Below, piece by piece: positions 16,752 through 25,705 of a stretch of DNA of 64,000 nucleotides. This DNA is from Streptomyces galbus. Lineage in GTDB: Bacteria > Actinomycetota > Actinomycetes > Streptomycetales > Streptomycetaceae. Made by a program: the position numbers and the translations under genes. Location: assembly GCF_005280195.1 (NCBI RefSeq), contig NZ_SZPR01000008.1:593346-657345 (forward strand). The letters are read 5' to 3'. The notes beneath the pieces were generated by a model. That model was not told the DNA's origin. It did no database searches and saw only the letters and a list, made by a program, of their open reading frames with translations. Position 1 is the first letter of the stretch, and the number at the start of each line of letters is the position of its first letter.

Positions 16752-19118
16752 GTGCGGACCACGGAGCAGGAGGGGACCGACGGCAGGAAGGGACGCGCCA
16801 GGATGACCACCTGCCCGCACCGCCGCTTCAGCGGAGCGCCCTGCGGCGGGACCGTGCTGCCCACCGGCCACTGCGCCGTGTGCGGCCGCGCGCAGGACGG
16901 GCCCGGGCTGCCCGCCCTGCCCCGCGACCCGCGCGACCACGGCCCGCGTGCCCTCCTCGCGCTGCCCGAGCGCGAGCCGCGCCCCGCCGCGGAACGCCTC
17001 GTCGCCCCCGAGGCGCCGCTGCGCGTGCGCATGAGCTGCTCGTCCGCCGACTGCGGCATCACCTTCGCCCCGCCCTACACCGAGGGCCCGGTGCCGAGCC
17101 GGGGGTTCTGCCCGGCCTGCGGTGAGCGCTACTCGTACCGGCCCGAACTCGCCGAGGGGGACCTGCTGCGCGACCAGTACCGGATCATGGGGCCCATCGC
17201 GCACGGCGGCCAGGGCTGGGTGTACCTCGCCGAGGACACCCACCTCGGTGACGTCGTCGCCGTCAAGGGCCTGCTCAACCGGTACGAGCACGACGGCGTC
17301 CGGCTCGCCGACGTGGAGCGCCGCAACCTCGTCGCCATCCGTCACCCCCGCATCGTCCAGATCCGCGACTTCGTCGCCCGCGGCGACGACAGCGGTCAGG
17401 TCACCGGCGGGTACATCGTCATGGACGACGTCGGCGACGGCACCCTCGCGACGGTCGTCGAGGAGGTCCGGCGCGGCGAGGCCGTCCTCGACATCGAGCA
17501 CGTCGCGACGTACGGCTGCCAGATCCTCGAAGCCTTCGTCCACCTGCACTCCGACGGCGAACGGGTCTTCGTGTACGGCGACATGAAGCCCTCCAACGTC
17601 GTGCACCACCGGGACGGCGTCAAGGTCATCGACCTCGGCGGCATGCGCGAGCAGGGCCAGAGCCAGCCGCCCGCGCACGTGACGCCCGACTACATGGCGC
17701 CCGAGACCGGGACGACGGCCGTGCCCACCGTCGCCCACGACCTGCACACCGTCGGCGTCACCCTGCGGGAACTCGCCCGCTGGGCCGTCACCGAGGTGCC
17801 CGGCCTGGGCGCCGCCTCCTTCGAGCGGGTCGTCGACCGCGCCGTACGGACCGACCCGGGCCACCGCTTCGCCGACGCCCGCGAGATGCTCGGCCAACTG
17901 CGCGGCGCCCTGCGGGAGATCCGCGCGCTGCGCGGCAAGAGCGACCCGCCCGAGCCCTCCGACTACTTCCGGCCCTCGACCCGGTTGCTCGGCGCCCGGC
18001 TCGGCACGGTGCCGGGCATCGAGCACTGGCTGCGCCGCCCCCGCCGCGACCGGTACGAGCCGCCCGTGGCGCCGGCGCTCGACCCCGGCGCCCCCACCCC
18101 CACCGAGATCGCCGCCTGTCTGCCGGTGCCGAGGCCGTACCCGGGCGATCCGCAGGCCGCGCGCTTCGAGGTGAGCAGCGGCTACGACCCGGACCGGCTC
18201 CTGCGGCAGGAGGGGGAGAAACCGCGGTCGGTGGAGATCTGCTTGCACAACGTGCGCGTCCTGCTGGGCCGCGACACCCGGCAGGACCTGCACCGGGCCC
18301 AGGAGGAACTCGACACGGCGGACTCCGTTCCCGGTCCGCCCGCCGTGCGCCGGTGGCGGCTGGAGTGGCACCGCGCCCTCCTCGCGCTGCGCGGCGCCGG
18401 CCTCGACGGCGACCCGCGCCTGGTCGCCGACGCCAAGGCCCACTTCACCCGGGTCCACCTCGAACTCCCCGGCGAGTACGCGCCCAAACTGGCGCTCGCC
18501 TACTGCACGGAGCGGCTCGGCGACGACGCGGCCGGGCCCACGGCCCGGGAGTTGTACGAGGCGGTGTTCGCGCGCAATCCGGCGCACGGTGGCGCCGCCC
18601 TCGGCCTGGCCAGGCTCGCGCTCCGCGCGCGCGACCGCCGGGCGGCCGTCGACGTGCTCGGCCGGGTCCGGCAGGGCACACTGGACCACACCGTCGCGCG
18701 GATCGCCGCCCTGCGCATCCGCGCCGCCCGGCTGCCCGGCGACGGCGACCCGCTGCCCGCGCCCGCCGAAGTCGACGCGGCGCTGGCCGAGCTGGCCGGC
18801 CTCGTCGGGCGCAGACCGGGCGCCGTGGAGCCGAGCCTGTCCGAGGAGGAGGCGCTGCGCCTGCGCACCGAGTTCCACGAGTGGAAACTGGACGCGGTGC
18901 ACCACCTCGGCGACCGGCCGGGCCCCCCGGGCCGGGACGGCGGACGCGGACGGCTCGACGCCCGCGCCCTGCGCCGCCTGAGCCCGCCGGAGCGGGCGCT
19001 GCGCGAGCAACTGGAGTCGCTGTACGCGCGGTTGGCGTCCCACCACCAGGAAGAGCCCGCCGCGCACGAACACTTGGTGGACCTCATGCACGCCGTGCGG
19101 CCCCAGACCGTGTTCTGA
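16752..19118 (+). CDS. PknG-like serine/threonine protein kinase (zinc ribbons, kinase, TPR-like)
   Basis: 788 aa soluble kinase. GTG at 16752 is chosen for its strong GGGGAGGAGG site 6 nt upstream; ATG 16803 and ATG 16695 are alternatives. Two Cys-rich knuckles (C21, C31, C41, C44 and C96, C101, C120, C123) match the rubredoxin-like region of mycobacterial PknG. The kinase domain runs from about 143: Gly loop AHGGQGWVYLA, Lys172, catalytic loop YGDMKPSN with Asp277 and no HRD, and Asp294 in IDLGG replacing DFG; both substitutions are PknG traits. Residues about 440-760 are helical and TPR-like. In M. tuberculosis PknG controls glutamate metabolism downstream of GlnX and GlnH. It is followed by vWA, four-TM and binding-protein genes, giving a related but altered module. 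Confidence 0.9.
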   Translation: MRTTEQEGTDGRKGRARMTTCPHRRFSGAPCGGTVLPTGHCAVCGRAQDGPGLPALPRDPRDHGPRALLALPEREPRPAAERLVAPEAPLRVRMSCSSADCGITFAPPYTEGPVPSRGFCPACGERYSYRPELAEGDLLRDQYRIMGPIAHGGQGWVYLAEDTHLGDVVAVKGLLNRYEHDGVRLADVERRNLVAIRHPRIVQIRDFVARGDDSGQVTGGYIVMDDVGDGTLATVVEEVRRGEAVLDIEHVATYGCQILEAFVHLHSDGERVFVYGDMKPSNVVHHRDGVKVIDLGGMREQGQSQPPAHVTPDYMAPETGTTAVPTVAHDLHTVGVTLRELARWAVTEVPGLGAASFERVVDRAVRTDPGHRFADAREMLGQLRGALREIRALRGKSDPPEPSDYFRPSTRLLGARLGTVPGIEHWLRRPRRDRYEPPVAPALDPGAPTPTEIAACLPVPRPYPGDPQAARFEVSSGYDPDRLLRQEGEKPRSVEICLHNVRVLLGRDTRQDLHRAQEELDTADSVPGPPAVRRWRLEWHRALLALRGAGLDGDPRLVADAKAHFTRVHLELPGEYAPKLALAYCTERLGDDAAGPTARELYEAVFARNPAHGGAALGLARLALRARDRRAAVDVLGRVRQGTLDHTVARIAALRIRAARLPGDGDPLPAPAEVDAALAELAGLVGRRPGAVEPSLSEEEALRLRTEFHEWKLDAVHHLGDRPGPPGRDGGRGRLDARALRRLSPPERALREQLESLYARLASHHQEEPAAHEHLVDLMHAVRPQTVF

Positions 19119-19206
19119 CCGTGGGGCGCGGCGACCGCCGCGGGCCCCTCGGGGCGCGGCGACGGGGAACGGACCACGACCGACCGGACGGCAGCGCGAA
19201 GGAGCG

Positions 19207-20607
19207 GTGACGTACGACATGAGCAGCCTCACCCGGCCGCCGCAGCCGGGCATCCGACTCCACGTCGACCTCGGCCGCGCGCTGCGCCCGCACCGCAGCG
19301 CGAAGATCGAGGCCCACCTGCGGGTGGACGTGGCCGCCGACGGCGCCCCCACCGACCTGCCCGCGGTGCAGCTCGCCGTGGTCGTCGCGGTGGACGTGGC
19401 CGAGGCGAACCGGGCGGCGGTCCGGCACGCCCTGCCGGCGGCGCTGCGCGCCCTGCCCGACCGCATCTCCTTCGCGGTGCTGGGCAGCGGCCCCGAGCCG
19501 GTGCGGTGCTATCCGCGCGGGGGCGAGGAGTGGGCCGTCGCCGACCAGGACGAGCGGCGCCGGGCGGCCTTCGTCACGGGCTCGCTGCCCCTGCACCGGG
19601 AGGGGGCGCGCCCCGCCGGGTACGCCGCCTGGGTGGCCCGGGCGCACGCCCTGCTCGCCGGCCGGCCGGCCTCCGTACGCCACCTGGTGCTGATCACCGA
19701 CGGCAGCAGCGCGGCCGGTGAGAGCCGACTGGAGGAGCAACTGGACGCGGTTGCCGGTGAGTTCACCTGTGACGTGTTCGCGGTCGGGACCGACTGGTCC
19801 CCCGACCCGCTGCTGGCCCTCGCCGAACGGCTGCACGGGACGGCCGAGTTCGTGGACGAGGGACTGGGCCGGGCGGTCACCGACGCCATCGGGCGGCTGC
19901 GCCGGGTGCACACGCCCCGGCTGCCGATCGACGTGACGGTACGGCCCTGCGTGCGCCAGGTCTCGCTCAGCGAGAAGGCGCCCCGGCCGCACCGCCTGGG
20001 CGGTCTGCCGCAGCCCGGCCGGCCGCACCGCTGGAGCTTCCCGACCTACCAGTGGGAGCAGGGGCGGCGGGACTACCTGCTCACCCTGGTCGCCGACTCC
20101 GGGGCCGACCCGCTGGAGACGGAGCTGCTGTTCGCGCTGGTCTCCATCGGCGACTTCCACGCGGCGGTCACCGCGCGCTGGCACCTGCCCGGGCAGTCCC
20201 CGCCCCCCGTCCCGCCGGGCGCCGAGAGCGTGCGCGAACTCAACGCCACCGCCCGGATGCGCGGTGCCCTGCGGCGCGGCCTCGCCGCCCTGCGGGAGCA
20301 CCGGTTGTCCACCGCCGAGGACTGCCTGGGGCAGGCGGCGCGGCTCGCGGCGCGGTTCGGCACGGACTGGGTGCTGGACGAGATCCGCGCGGTCGCCGAC
20401 ATCGAGGACGCGGCCGCCGGGCGGGTGCGGCCGCGCGCCGTCGACGCCGGCACCCTCGCCCCGATGATCCTGCGCGCCGGGTCCCGTCCCGGCGCGCTCC
20501 TGCCCGACACCGCCGGTGCTCAGCCGGGCCCGCGCTGCGGCGCCTGCGGCGCCCGGGCCGGGAGCGAGGCGCGCTACTGCATCGCGTGCGGGAGGCCACT
20601 GTCGTGA
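19207..20607 (+). CDS. von Willebrand factor A domain protein with C-terminal zinc ribbon
   Basis: 466 aa, no signal peptide. A vWA fold spans about residues 45-235; the MIDAS is degenerate (VAVDVAEAN for DxSxS) although LITDGSS keeps the Thr/Asp part. A beta-rich middle and a helical segment follow. The C-terminus is a zinc ribbon, CGACGARAGSEARYCIACG. Zinc knuckles are shared with the upstream kinase, suggesting a common interaction mode. The start is GTG 19207, with ATG 19219 possible; AAGGAG at 19199-19204 suits neither perfectly. It sits between the kinase gene (89 bp gap) and the membrane protein gene (19 bp gap). Possibly an adaptor for the kinase. Confidence 0.8.
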   Translation: MTYDMSSLTRPPQPGIRLHVDLGRALRPHRSAKIEAHLRVDVAADGAPTDLPAVQLAVVVAVDVAEANRAAVRHALPAALRALPDRISFAVLGSGPEPVRCYPRGGEEWAVADQDERRRAAFVTGSLPLHREGARPAGYAAWVARAHALLAGRPASVRHLVLITDGSSAAGESRLEEQLDAVAGEFTCDVFAVGTDWSPDPLLALAERLHGTAEFVDEGLGRAVTDAIGRLRRVHTPRLPIDVTVRPCVRQVSLSEKAPRPHRLGGLPQPGRPHRWSFPTYQWEQGRRDYLLTLVADSGADPLETELLFALVSIGDFHAAVTARWHLPGQSPPPVPPGAESVRELNATARMRGALRRGLAALREHRLSTAEDCLGQAARLAARFGTDWVLDEIRAVADIEDAAAGRVRPRAVDAGTLAPMILRAGSRPGALLPDTAGAQPGPRCGACGARAGSEARYCIACGRPLS

Positions 20608-20626
20608 CGACCACCGGACGCGCGCT

Positions 20627-21706
20627 GTGACGCCCCCGGACCGCGCCGCCCTCCCGCACCGGTCCTCCCGGGCCGCTCTCCGGCGCCGCTCCGCCCCGGG
20701 CGTGTCACGGCGCCGGTCCTCCCCCGCCGCCCTCTGGCGCGACGTCCTGCGTCCCTGGCGGACCCGGCGGCTGCTGGAGGTGCACCTGCTGGTGCTGGTG
20801 CTGCTCGCGGCGGTGGCGGCGAGCGCGCTGTTCCTGTCGTGCCGGCAGGTGCAGCGCAACGCCGACGCGCTCGCGGCCCGTGAGGCGCCGGCCGTGCAGG
20901 GGCTGGCCGCCACCCGGCTCGCGGCCCTGCGCGCCGACCAGGAGGTCCACGCGCTGGTGGCGGGCAACCTCATCGGGGTGGCGGGCTCGGGCGAGACCTA
21001 CCGGTCCCAGCTCTCGGCCGCCGACCAGGGCCTGTCCCGGATCGCCGACCGCACGGACCAGGACCTCGGCACGGTCAAGGGGCTGCTCGCCACCTACACC
21101 AACTCGCTCACCCTCGGCGCCTCCCTCTACCGCGACCAGCCCCTCATGCGGGAGCAGAAGCTGGAGGAGGCCCATGCGCTGCTCACCCGGGACCGCGTGG
21201 GCCTCGTGCCCCGCCTGGACGCCCTGCAGCGGGTGCAGTTGCGGCACGCCGAGGCCACGGCGGCCATGGGCGGGGTGCAGCGCGGCGTGTGGTGGCTCGC
21301 CGAATGCGCCCTGGCCGCACTGGCATCGGCCCTGGTGTCGGCGCTGTTCGTGCTGCGCGACCGCTGCGGCCGGGACTGGAACGCGTACCTGCTCGCCGCG
21401 TTCGCCCTCACCGTGCTGCTCGCGGTGGTGCCGCTGATGACGGTGTCCGCGACCGAGGACGGACTCACCCGGGCGGTCGGGGAACTGCGGCAGATCACCG
21501 AGGTGTCCCGGCGCAGCGGCCCGGAACCGGCCGCCGCGCAGCGGCGCGTCACGGAGCAGTCGGAGGACGTCCGGCAGGACACGGACGACGGCGCCTGGGC
21601 CGACCGGGTCTACCGGGGCACCTTCGCCGCCGGCCTGCTGGCCGTCGCGCTCCCCGCGCTGGGGCTGGGCCTGCGGCTCGACAAGGACTACTGGAGGCGG
21701 TTGTGA
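20627..21706 (+). CDS. Four-TM sensor-like membrane protein (GlnX-like position)
   Basis: 359 aa. After a basic cytoplasmic N-terminus, a first TM (about 52-71) is followed by a helical extracytoplasmic loop (about 72-205), two further TMs near 207-262, a short helical loop and a last TM near 325-345 ending in a short cytoplasmic tail. The outer loop resembles four-helix sensor domains. This architecture and its place beside a PknG-like kinase and a binding protein recall mycobacterial GlnX. GTG 20627 is used; GTG 20702 is a possible later start. It overlaps the next gene by 4 nt (GTGA). I infer the partnership; I do not recognise the family by sequence. Confidence 0.7.
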   Translation: MTPPDRAALPHRSSRAALRRRSAPGVSRRRSSPAALWRDVLRPWRTRRLLEVHLLVLVLLAAVAASALFLSCRQVQRNADALAAREAPAVQGLAATRLAALRADQEVHALVAGNLIGVAGSGETYRSQLSAADQGLSRIADRTDQDLGTVKGLLATYTNSLTLGASLYRDQPLMREQKLEEAHALLTRDRVGLVPRLDALQRVQLRHAEATAAMGGVQRGVWWLAECALAALASALVSALFVLRDRCGRDWNAYLLAAFALTVLLAVVPLMTVSATEDGLTRAVGELRQITEVSRRSGPEPAAAQRRVTEQSEDVRQDTDDGAWADRVYRGTFAAGLLAVALPALGLGLRLDKDYWRRL

Positions 21707-22968
21707 CCCGGCGGTTCAAGGTACTGGTCCTCGCCCTGGTGATGCTGCTGGTCACCGCCGGCTCCACGGTGGTGCTCTGGACGCACCACGACCGGGAGAG
21801 GCCGGTGACCATCCTCGGGACGTGGACGGCCGGGCAGGCGGACCGGTTCGAGACGCTGCTGCGCGGCTTCGGCATCCCGTTCCGCTACCAGGGCACGGCC
21901 GCCCAGCGGGAGGTGCTGCTCGCCAAGGTGCAGGCGGGCGAGCCCCCGGACATCGTGATCATGCCGGGCATCGGCGAACTCGCCGAGTACGCCGACCAGA
22001 AACTCCTGGAGCCGCTGGACGACCTCTACGACCGGCAGGAGTACGGCGCCCCCTGGATGCCGGCGGGCTCGCCCTCGGACCACCTGTACTGGGTGCCGGT
22101 CAAGGCGGACCTGAAGAGCGTCGTCTGGTACCGGCAGGGCGCGGCGCCGGCCCGGGGGCCGGCTCCGCTGCGGAGCTGGTGCATGGGTATGGGGGACGAC
22201 GGCGCCTCGGGCTGGCCCGGCACCGACTGGATCGAGGACCTCGTGCTGCAGCGGGCGGGCCCGCACGTCTACGAGCAGTGGGCACGGGGCGCCGGCGGCA
22301 CGCGCTGGTGGCGCAGTGCCGCGGTGCGCGCGGCCTGGGAGGCGTGGGCCGGGCTGCTCCGGCAGGACAGGACCGCGGCCGCGCACGCGCTGCTGGCCGA
22401 CCACCGCGGCGAACCGGGCGAACCGGGGCTGCTGTTCGAGGGCTGGGGCGGGTGCACGCTGGAGCACCAGGGCTCCTTCGCGCCCTCGTTCTACGGTGAC
22501 GAGGCGGACCGCGCACGCCTCACGGACTCCGCCCCGCTGCTGCCCGGGGGCGGCCCGGTCCGGGCCCACGAGGTCACCGGCGACTTCGCGGCCCTGTTCG
22601 GCGACAGTCCCCGGGCCCGGGCACTGATCCGCCGGCTGGCCTCCGCCCAGGGGCAGCGCAGGTGGGCGGAGCTGGCGGGGGTCTTCTCGGCGAACCGCCG
22701 GGTCAGGGCCGGGGGCGGCCCCGTCGAGCGGGAGATCGCGCGGCGGCTCGGTGCGGGCCCGCGCTGCCTCGACGCCTCGGACGTCATGGCACCCGCCGTG
22801 CGGGACGCCTTCTACGAGGCGGTGCTGCTGACCCTCGCCCGGGTCGCCGCCGGCCGGGACCCGGGCATCGCGGGTCTCCTGCAGGACGTGCAGCGGGTGC
22901 AGGACGCGCAGTCCGCGCACGCCGCCCGCAGCGGGGCGGCTCCGAGGACGGTGTGCAGTACCGGGTGA
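21703..22968 (+). CDS. Membrane-anchored extracellular solute-binding protein (family 1-like)
   Basis: 421 aa. GTG 21703 overlaps the preceding stop, with GGAGGCGG upstream. An uncleaved-looking signal anchor occupies residues 5-27 and there is no lipobox Cys. The body resembles sugar-type SBPs: ILGTWTAGQADRFETLLRGFG, the PDIVIMPGIGELAEYADQKLLEPL motif and a VPVKADLKSVVWY hinge. No permease or ATPase gene is nearby, so it is probably a receptor and not a transport component. In the mycobacterial counterpart (GlnH) the receptor is an amino-acid type SBP, so the ligand here is likely different, possibly a carbohydrate. Confidence 0.8.
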   Translation: MTRRFKVLVLALVMLLVTAGSTVVLWTHHDRERPVTILGTWTAGQADRFETLLRGFGIPFRYQGTAAQREVLLAKVQAGEPPDIVIMPGIGELAEYADQKLLEPLDDLYDRQEYGAPWMPAGSPSDHLYWVPVKADLKSVVWYRQGAAPARGPAPLRSWCMGMGDDGASGWPGTDWIEDLVLQRAGPHVYEQWARGAGGTRWWRSAAVRAAWEAWAGLLRQDRTAAAHALLADHRGEPGEPGLLFEGWGGCTLEHQGSFAPSFYGDEADRARLTDSAPLLPGGGPVRAHEVTGDFAALFGDSPRARALIRRLASAQGQRRWAELAGVFSANRRVRAGGGPVEREIARRLGAGPRCLDASDVMAPAVRDAFYEAVLLTLARVAAGRDPGIAGLLQDVQRVQDAQSAHAARSGAAPRTVCSTG

Positions 22969-23030
22969 CGAGGAGGGGGCGGGGGTGAAGGGTGGCCGGC
23001 GGTGGGTGGGCGGCGCAGCGGGCCGGTTCC

Positions 23031-23069
23031 GGCCGGGTCCGGACCCTCGACTCGGGCCCGGACCCGGCC
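23031..23069. terminator. Bidirectional hairpin between convergent genes
   Basis: Perfect 12-bp arms GGCCGGGTCCGG (23031-23042) and CCGGACCCGGCC (23058-23069) in the gap between the binding-protein gene and the convergent DUF6299 gene. Confidence 0.75.
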
Positions 23070-23078
23070 GGCCGCCGC

Positions 23079-23645
<567 letters not shown>

Positions 23646-23818
23646 TCACCCCTTCGGTGGCGAGTCCGCGACGTGCGTCGGCGAACGGTCGTAGGGATGT
23701 CCGGGTGCTGTCACGCTTCCCGGCACCCCCTGGCGGGGGCGGCCCGCACGGGCGCATCGTCGGTCCAGGCGGGACGGCCCGCACGGCCGGTTCCACTGAC
23801 TCGACGCGGAGGTGCGCC

Positions 23819-24025
23819 ATGTGCTCCCACCCGACCCCGACGCAGACCACCGGACGGCCGGCCGACAGCCGGGCCGCGCACGTCGTCGCCGCGCACCCCG
23901 AGCAGGGCTGGGACCTGCTGTGCGACGGCACGATCGTCTTCGACGACTCCGGCGCGCTGCTCCCGGACGGCCGCGTGCTCGCCCCGCACCGGCTCCCGGT
24001 GGACGCCCTCGCCGCCGCGGCCTGA
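23819..24025 (+). CDS. DUF5999 small protein
   Basis: 68 aa. ATG 23819 with GGAGG about 6 nt upstream. It has the DUF5999 layout: an MCSHP start, AAHVVAAHPEQGWDLLCDGTI, FDDSGALLPDGR and an APHR end. Small cytoplasmic family abundant in Streptomyces, function unknown. It stands alone between the divergent DUF6299 gene and the convergent RidA gene. Confidence 0.8.
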   Translation: MCSHPTPTQTTGRPADSRAAHVVAAHPEQGWDLLCDGTIVFDDSGALLPDGRVLAPHRLPVDALAAAA

Positions 24026-24050
24026 TCCCCTGCGGGGGATGCGCCCCGGC

Positions 24051-24452
24051 TCAGGCCGGCAGGACCGCGAAGCCGTCCAGCTCCACCATCGCCTGCTCGT
24101 CCCACAGCCGGACGATCCCGACCACGGCCATCGCCGGGTAGTCGCGCCCGGCCGACGCGCGCCAGATGCGGCCCAGTTCGGCGGCGTGGGCGCGGTAGGC
24201 GGCGACGTCGGTGACGTACACCGTCACCCGGGCGAGGTCGGCCGGTGTGCCGCCCGCGGCGGCGAGCGCGGTCAGCAGGTTGGCCAGCGCCCGCTCGAAC
24301 TGCTCGGGCAGCGTGGCCCCGACGACGCGGCCCCCGCCGTCGAGCGCGGTCTGCCCGGCGAGGAACACCACCCGGGAGCCGGTCGCCACCACCGCGTGGG
24401 AGAAGCCGGCCGGCGGGGACAGCTCCGGCGGGTTGACCCGCTGCACGCTCAT
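24051..24452 (-). CDS. RidA family enamine/imine deaminase
   Basis: 133 aa cytoplasmic YjgF/YER057c/UK114 fold protein. Typical motifs are ATGSRVVFLAGQTALDGGG, EQFERALANLLTAL and VTVYVTD. The usual C-terminal catalytic Arg/Glu region is modified (MVELDGFAVL retains the Glu). The start overlaps the acyl-CoA dehydrogenase stop (ATGA). RidA proteins hydrolyse reactive enamines and imines to ketones plus ammonia. Here it could act on the 2-amino-oxocyclohexene carboxyl-CoA product of the monooxygenase/reductase encoded 4 kb away, releasing the amino group; that role is my inference from context. Confidence 0.85.
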   Translation of the reverse strand: MSVQRVNPPELSPPAGFSHAVVATGSRVVFLAGQTALDGGGRVVGATLPEQFERALANLLTALAAAGGTPADLARVTVYVTDVAAYRAHAAELGRIWRASAGRDYPAMAVVGIVRLWDEQAMVELDGFAVLPA

Positions 24453-25582
24453 GCGCCGCCCTCCTCGCGGGACCGGTACAACTCCTTGGCGACGATGCCT
24501 CGTTGGACCTCGCTCGCCCCTTCGTAGATGCGCGGTGCGCGCACCTCCCGGTACAGGTGCTCCAGCAGGTGGCCGCGTTGCAGGGCGCGGGCGCCGTGCA
24601 GTTGGACGGCCGTGTCGACGACGTACTGCGCGGTCTCGGTGGCGAGCAGCTTGGCCATCGCGGCGCGCCCGGGGACGTCCGGGGCGCCGCTGTCGTACGC
24701 CGTGGCCGCCGCGTACACCATCAGGCGGGCCGCCTCGGTGCGCAGGGCCATCTCGGCGACCTGGTGGGCGACGCCCTGGAGGTCCTTGAGCTTGCCGCCG
24801 AAGGCGTCGCGGCGCGCGGTCCACTCCACGGTGGCGTCCAGGGCCGCCTGGGCCATGCCGACGGCGAAGGCGCCGACGCTGGGCCGGAACAGGTTGAGCG
24901 TGCCCATCGCGACCCGGAACCCCGCGTCGACCTCGCCGAGGACGTCGTCCGCGGTGACGGGGACGGCGTCGAAGCGGAGGGTGCCGATGGGGTGCGGGGA
25001 GAGCAGGTCGAGGGGGGTGCCGGTCAGCCCCGGCCGGCCGGCGGGGACGAGGAAGGCGGTGACGCCCCGGGCGCCCGCGCCGGGCGTGGTCCGGGCGAAG
25101 ACGGTGACGACGTCGGCCTCCGGGGCGTTGGAGATCCAGGTCTTCTCGCCGGTCAGCCGCCAGCCGTCGGACCCGTCGGGCGCGGCCGTCAGGGCCAGGG
25201 CCGCCGCGTCCGAGCCCGCGCCGGGCTCGCTGAGCGCGAAGGCGGCGACCGCGCGGCCCTCGCTCACCGCGGGCAGCCAGCGCTCCCGCTGGGCGGGGGT
25301 GCCGTGGGCGTGCACCGGGTGGGCGCCGAGGCCCTGGAGGGCGAGGGCGGTCTCCGCCTCGGTGCAGACCCGGGCCAGGGACTCGCGCATCAGGCACAGG
25401 TCGAGCGCGCCGGAGGTGAACAGGCGGGCGAGCAGGCCCAGTCGGCCGAGTTCGGCGACGAGGGGCCGGTTGACCCGGCCGGGCTCGCCCTTCTCGGCCA
25501 GCGGGCGCAGCCGGTCGGCGGCCAGGGCGCGCAGCTCGGCGCACCAGGCGGTCCGTTCCGGTTCGAGCGAGAATGCGGGCAT
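24449..25582 (-). CDS. Acyl-CoA dehydrogenase
   Basis: 377 aa flavoenzyme. It carries the FAD signatures AFALSEPGAGSD and LTGEKTWISNA, an RRDAFGGKL stretch, and YEGASEVQRGIVAKEL, whose Glu is the usual catalytic base position. It introduces an alpha,beta double bond in a CoA thioester. It is encoded divergently from the aryl-CoA ligase and in an operon with RidA, so it probably acts on the ring-reduced, non-aromatic CoA intermediate of the same pathway. ATG at 25582. Confidence 0.92.
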   Translation of the reverse strand: MPAFSLEPERTAWCAELRALAADRLRPLAEKGEPGRVNRPLVAELGRLGLLARLFTSGALDLCLMRESLARVCTEAETALALQGLGAHPVHAHGTPAQRERWLPAVSEGRAVAAFALSEPGAGSDAAALALTAAPDGSDGWRLTGEKTWISNAPEADVVTVFARTTPGAGARGVTAFLVPAGRPGLTGTPLDLLSPHPIGTLRFDAVPVTADDVLGEVDAGFRVAMGTLNLFRPSVGAFAVGMAQAALDATVEWTARRDAFGGKLKDLQGVAHQVAEMALRTEAARLMVYAAATAYDSGAPDVPGRAAMAKLLATETAQYVVDTAVQLHGARALQRGHLLEHLYREVRAPRIYEGASEVQRGIVAKELYRSREEGGA

Positions 25583-25629
25583 CGCCGGTCCCCTCTCCCG
25601 TGCACTGCTCCGACCTTATCGCGCCCCGT

Positions 25630-25642
25630 TGACTGCCGTCAC
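25630..25642. promoter_or_regulatory. Candidate operator of the aromatic-CoA locus, copy 1
   Basis: TGACTGCCGTCAC in the divergent gap between the acyl-CoA dehydrogenase and ligase genes. It matches the site at 31289-31301 at 11 of 13 positions (TGACyGyCGTCAC). The locus encodes a PaaX-type repressor that could bind both. Confidence 0.45.
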
Positions 25643-25705
25643 CGACACGATACGCTCGTCGGGCGAGCCCACCACGACGCCGGACCGGCAAGGGGGCGAA
25701 CGGAC

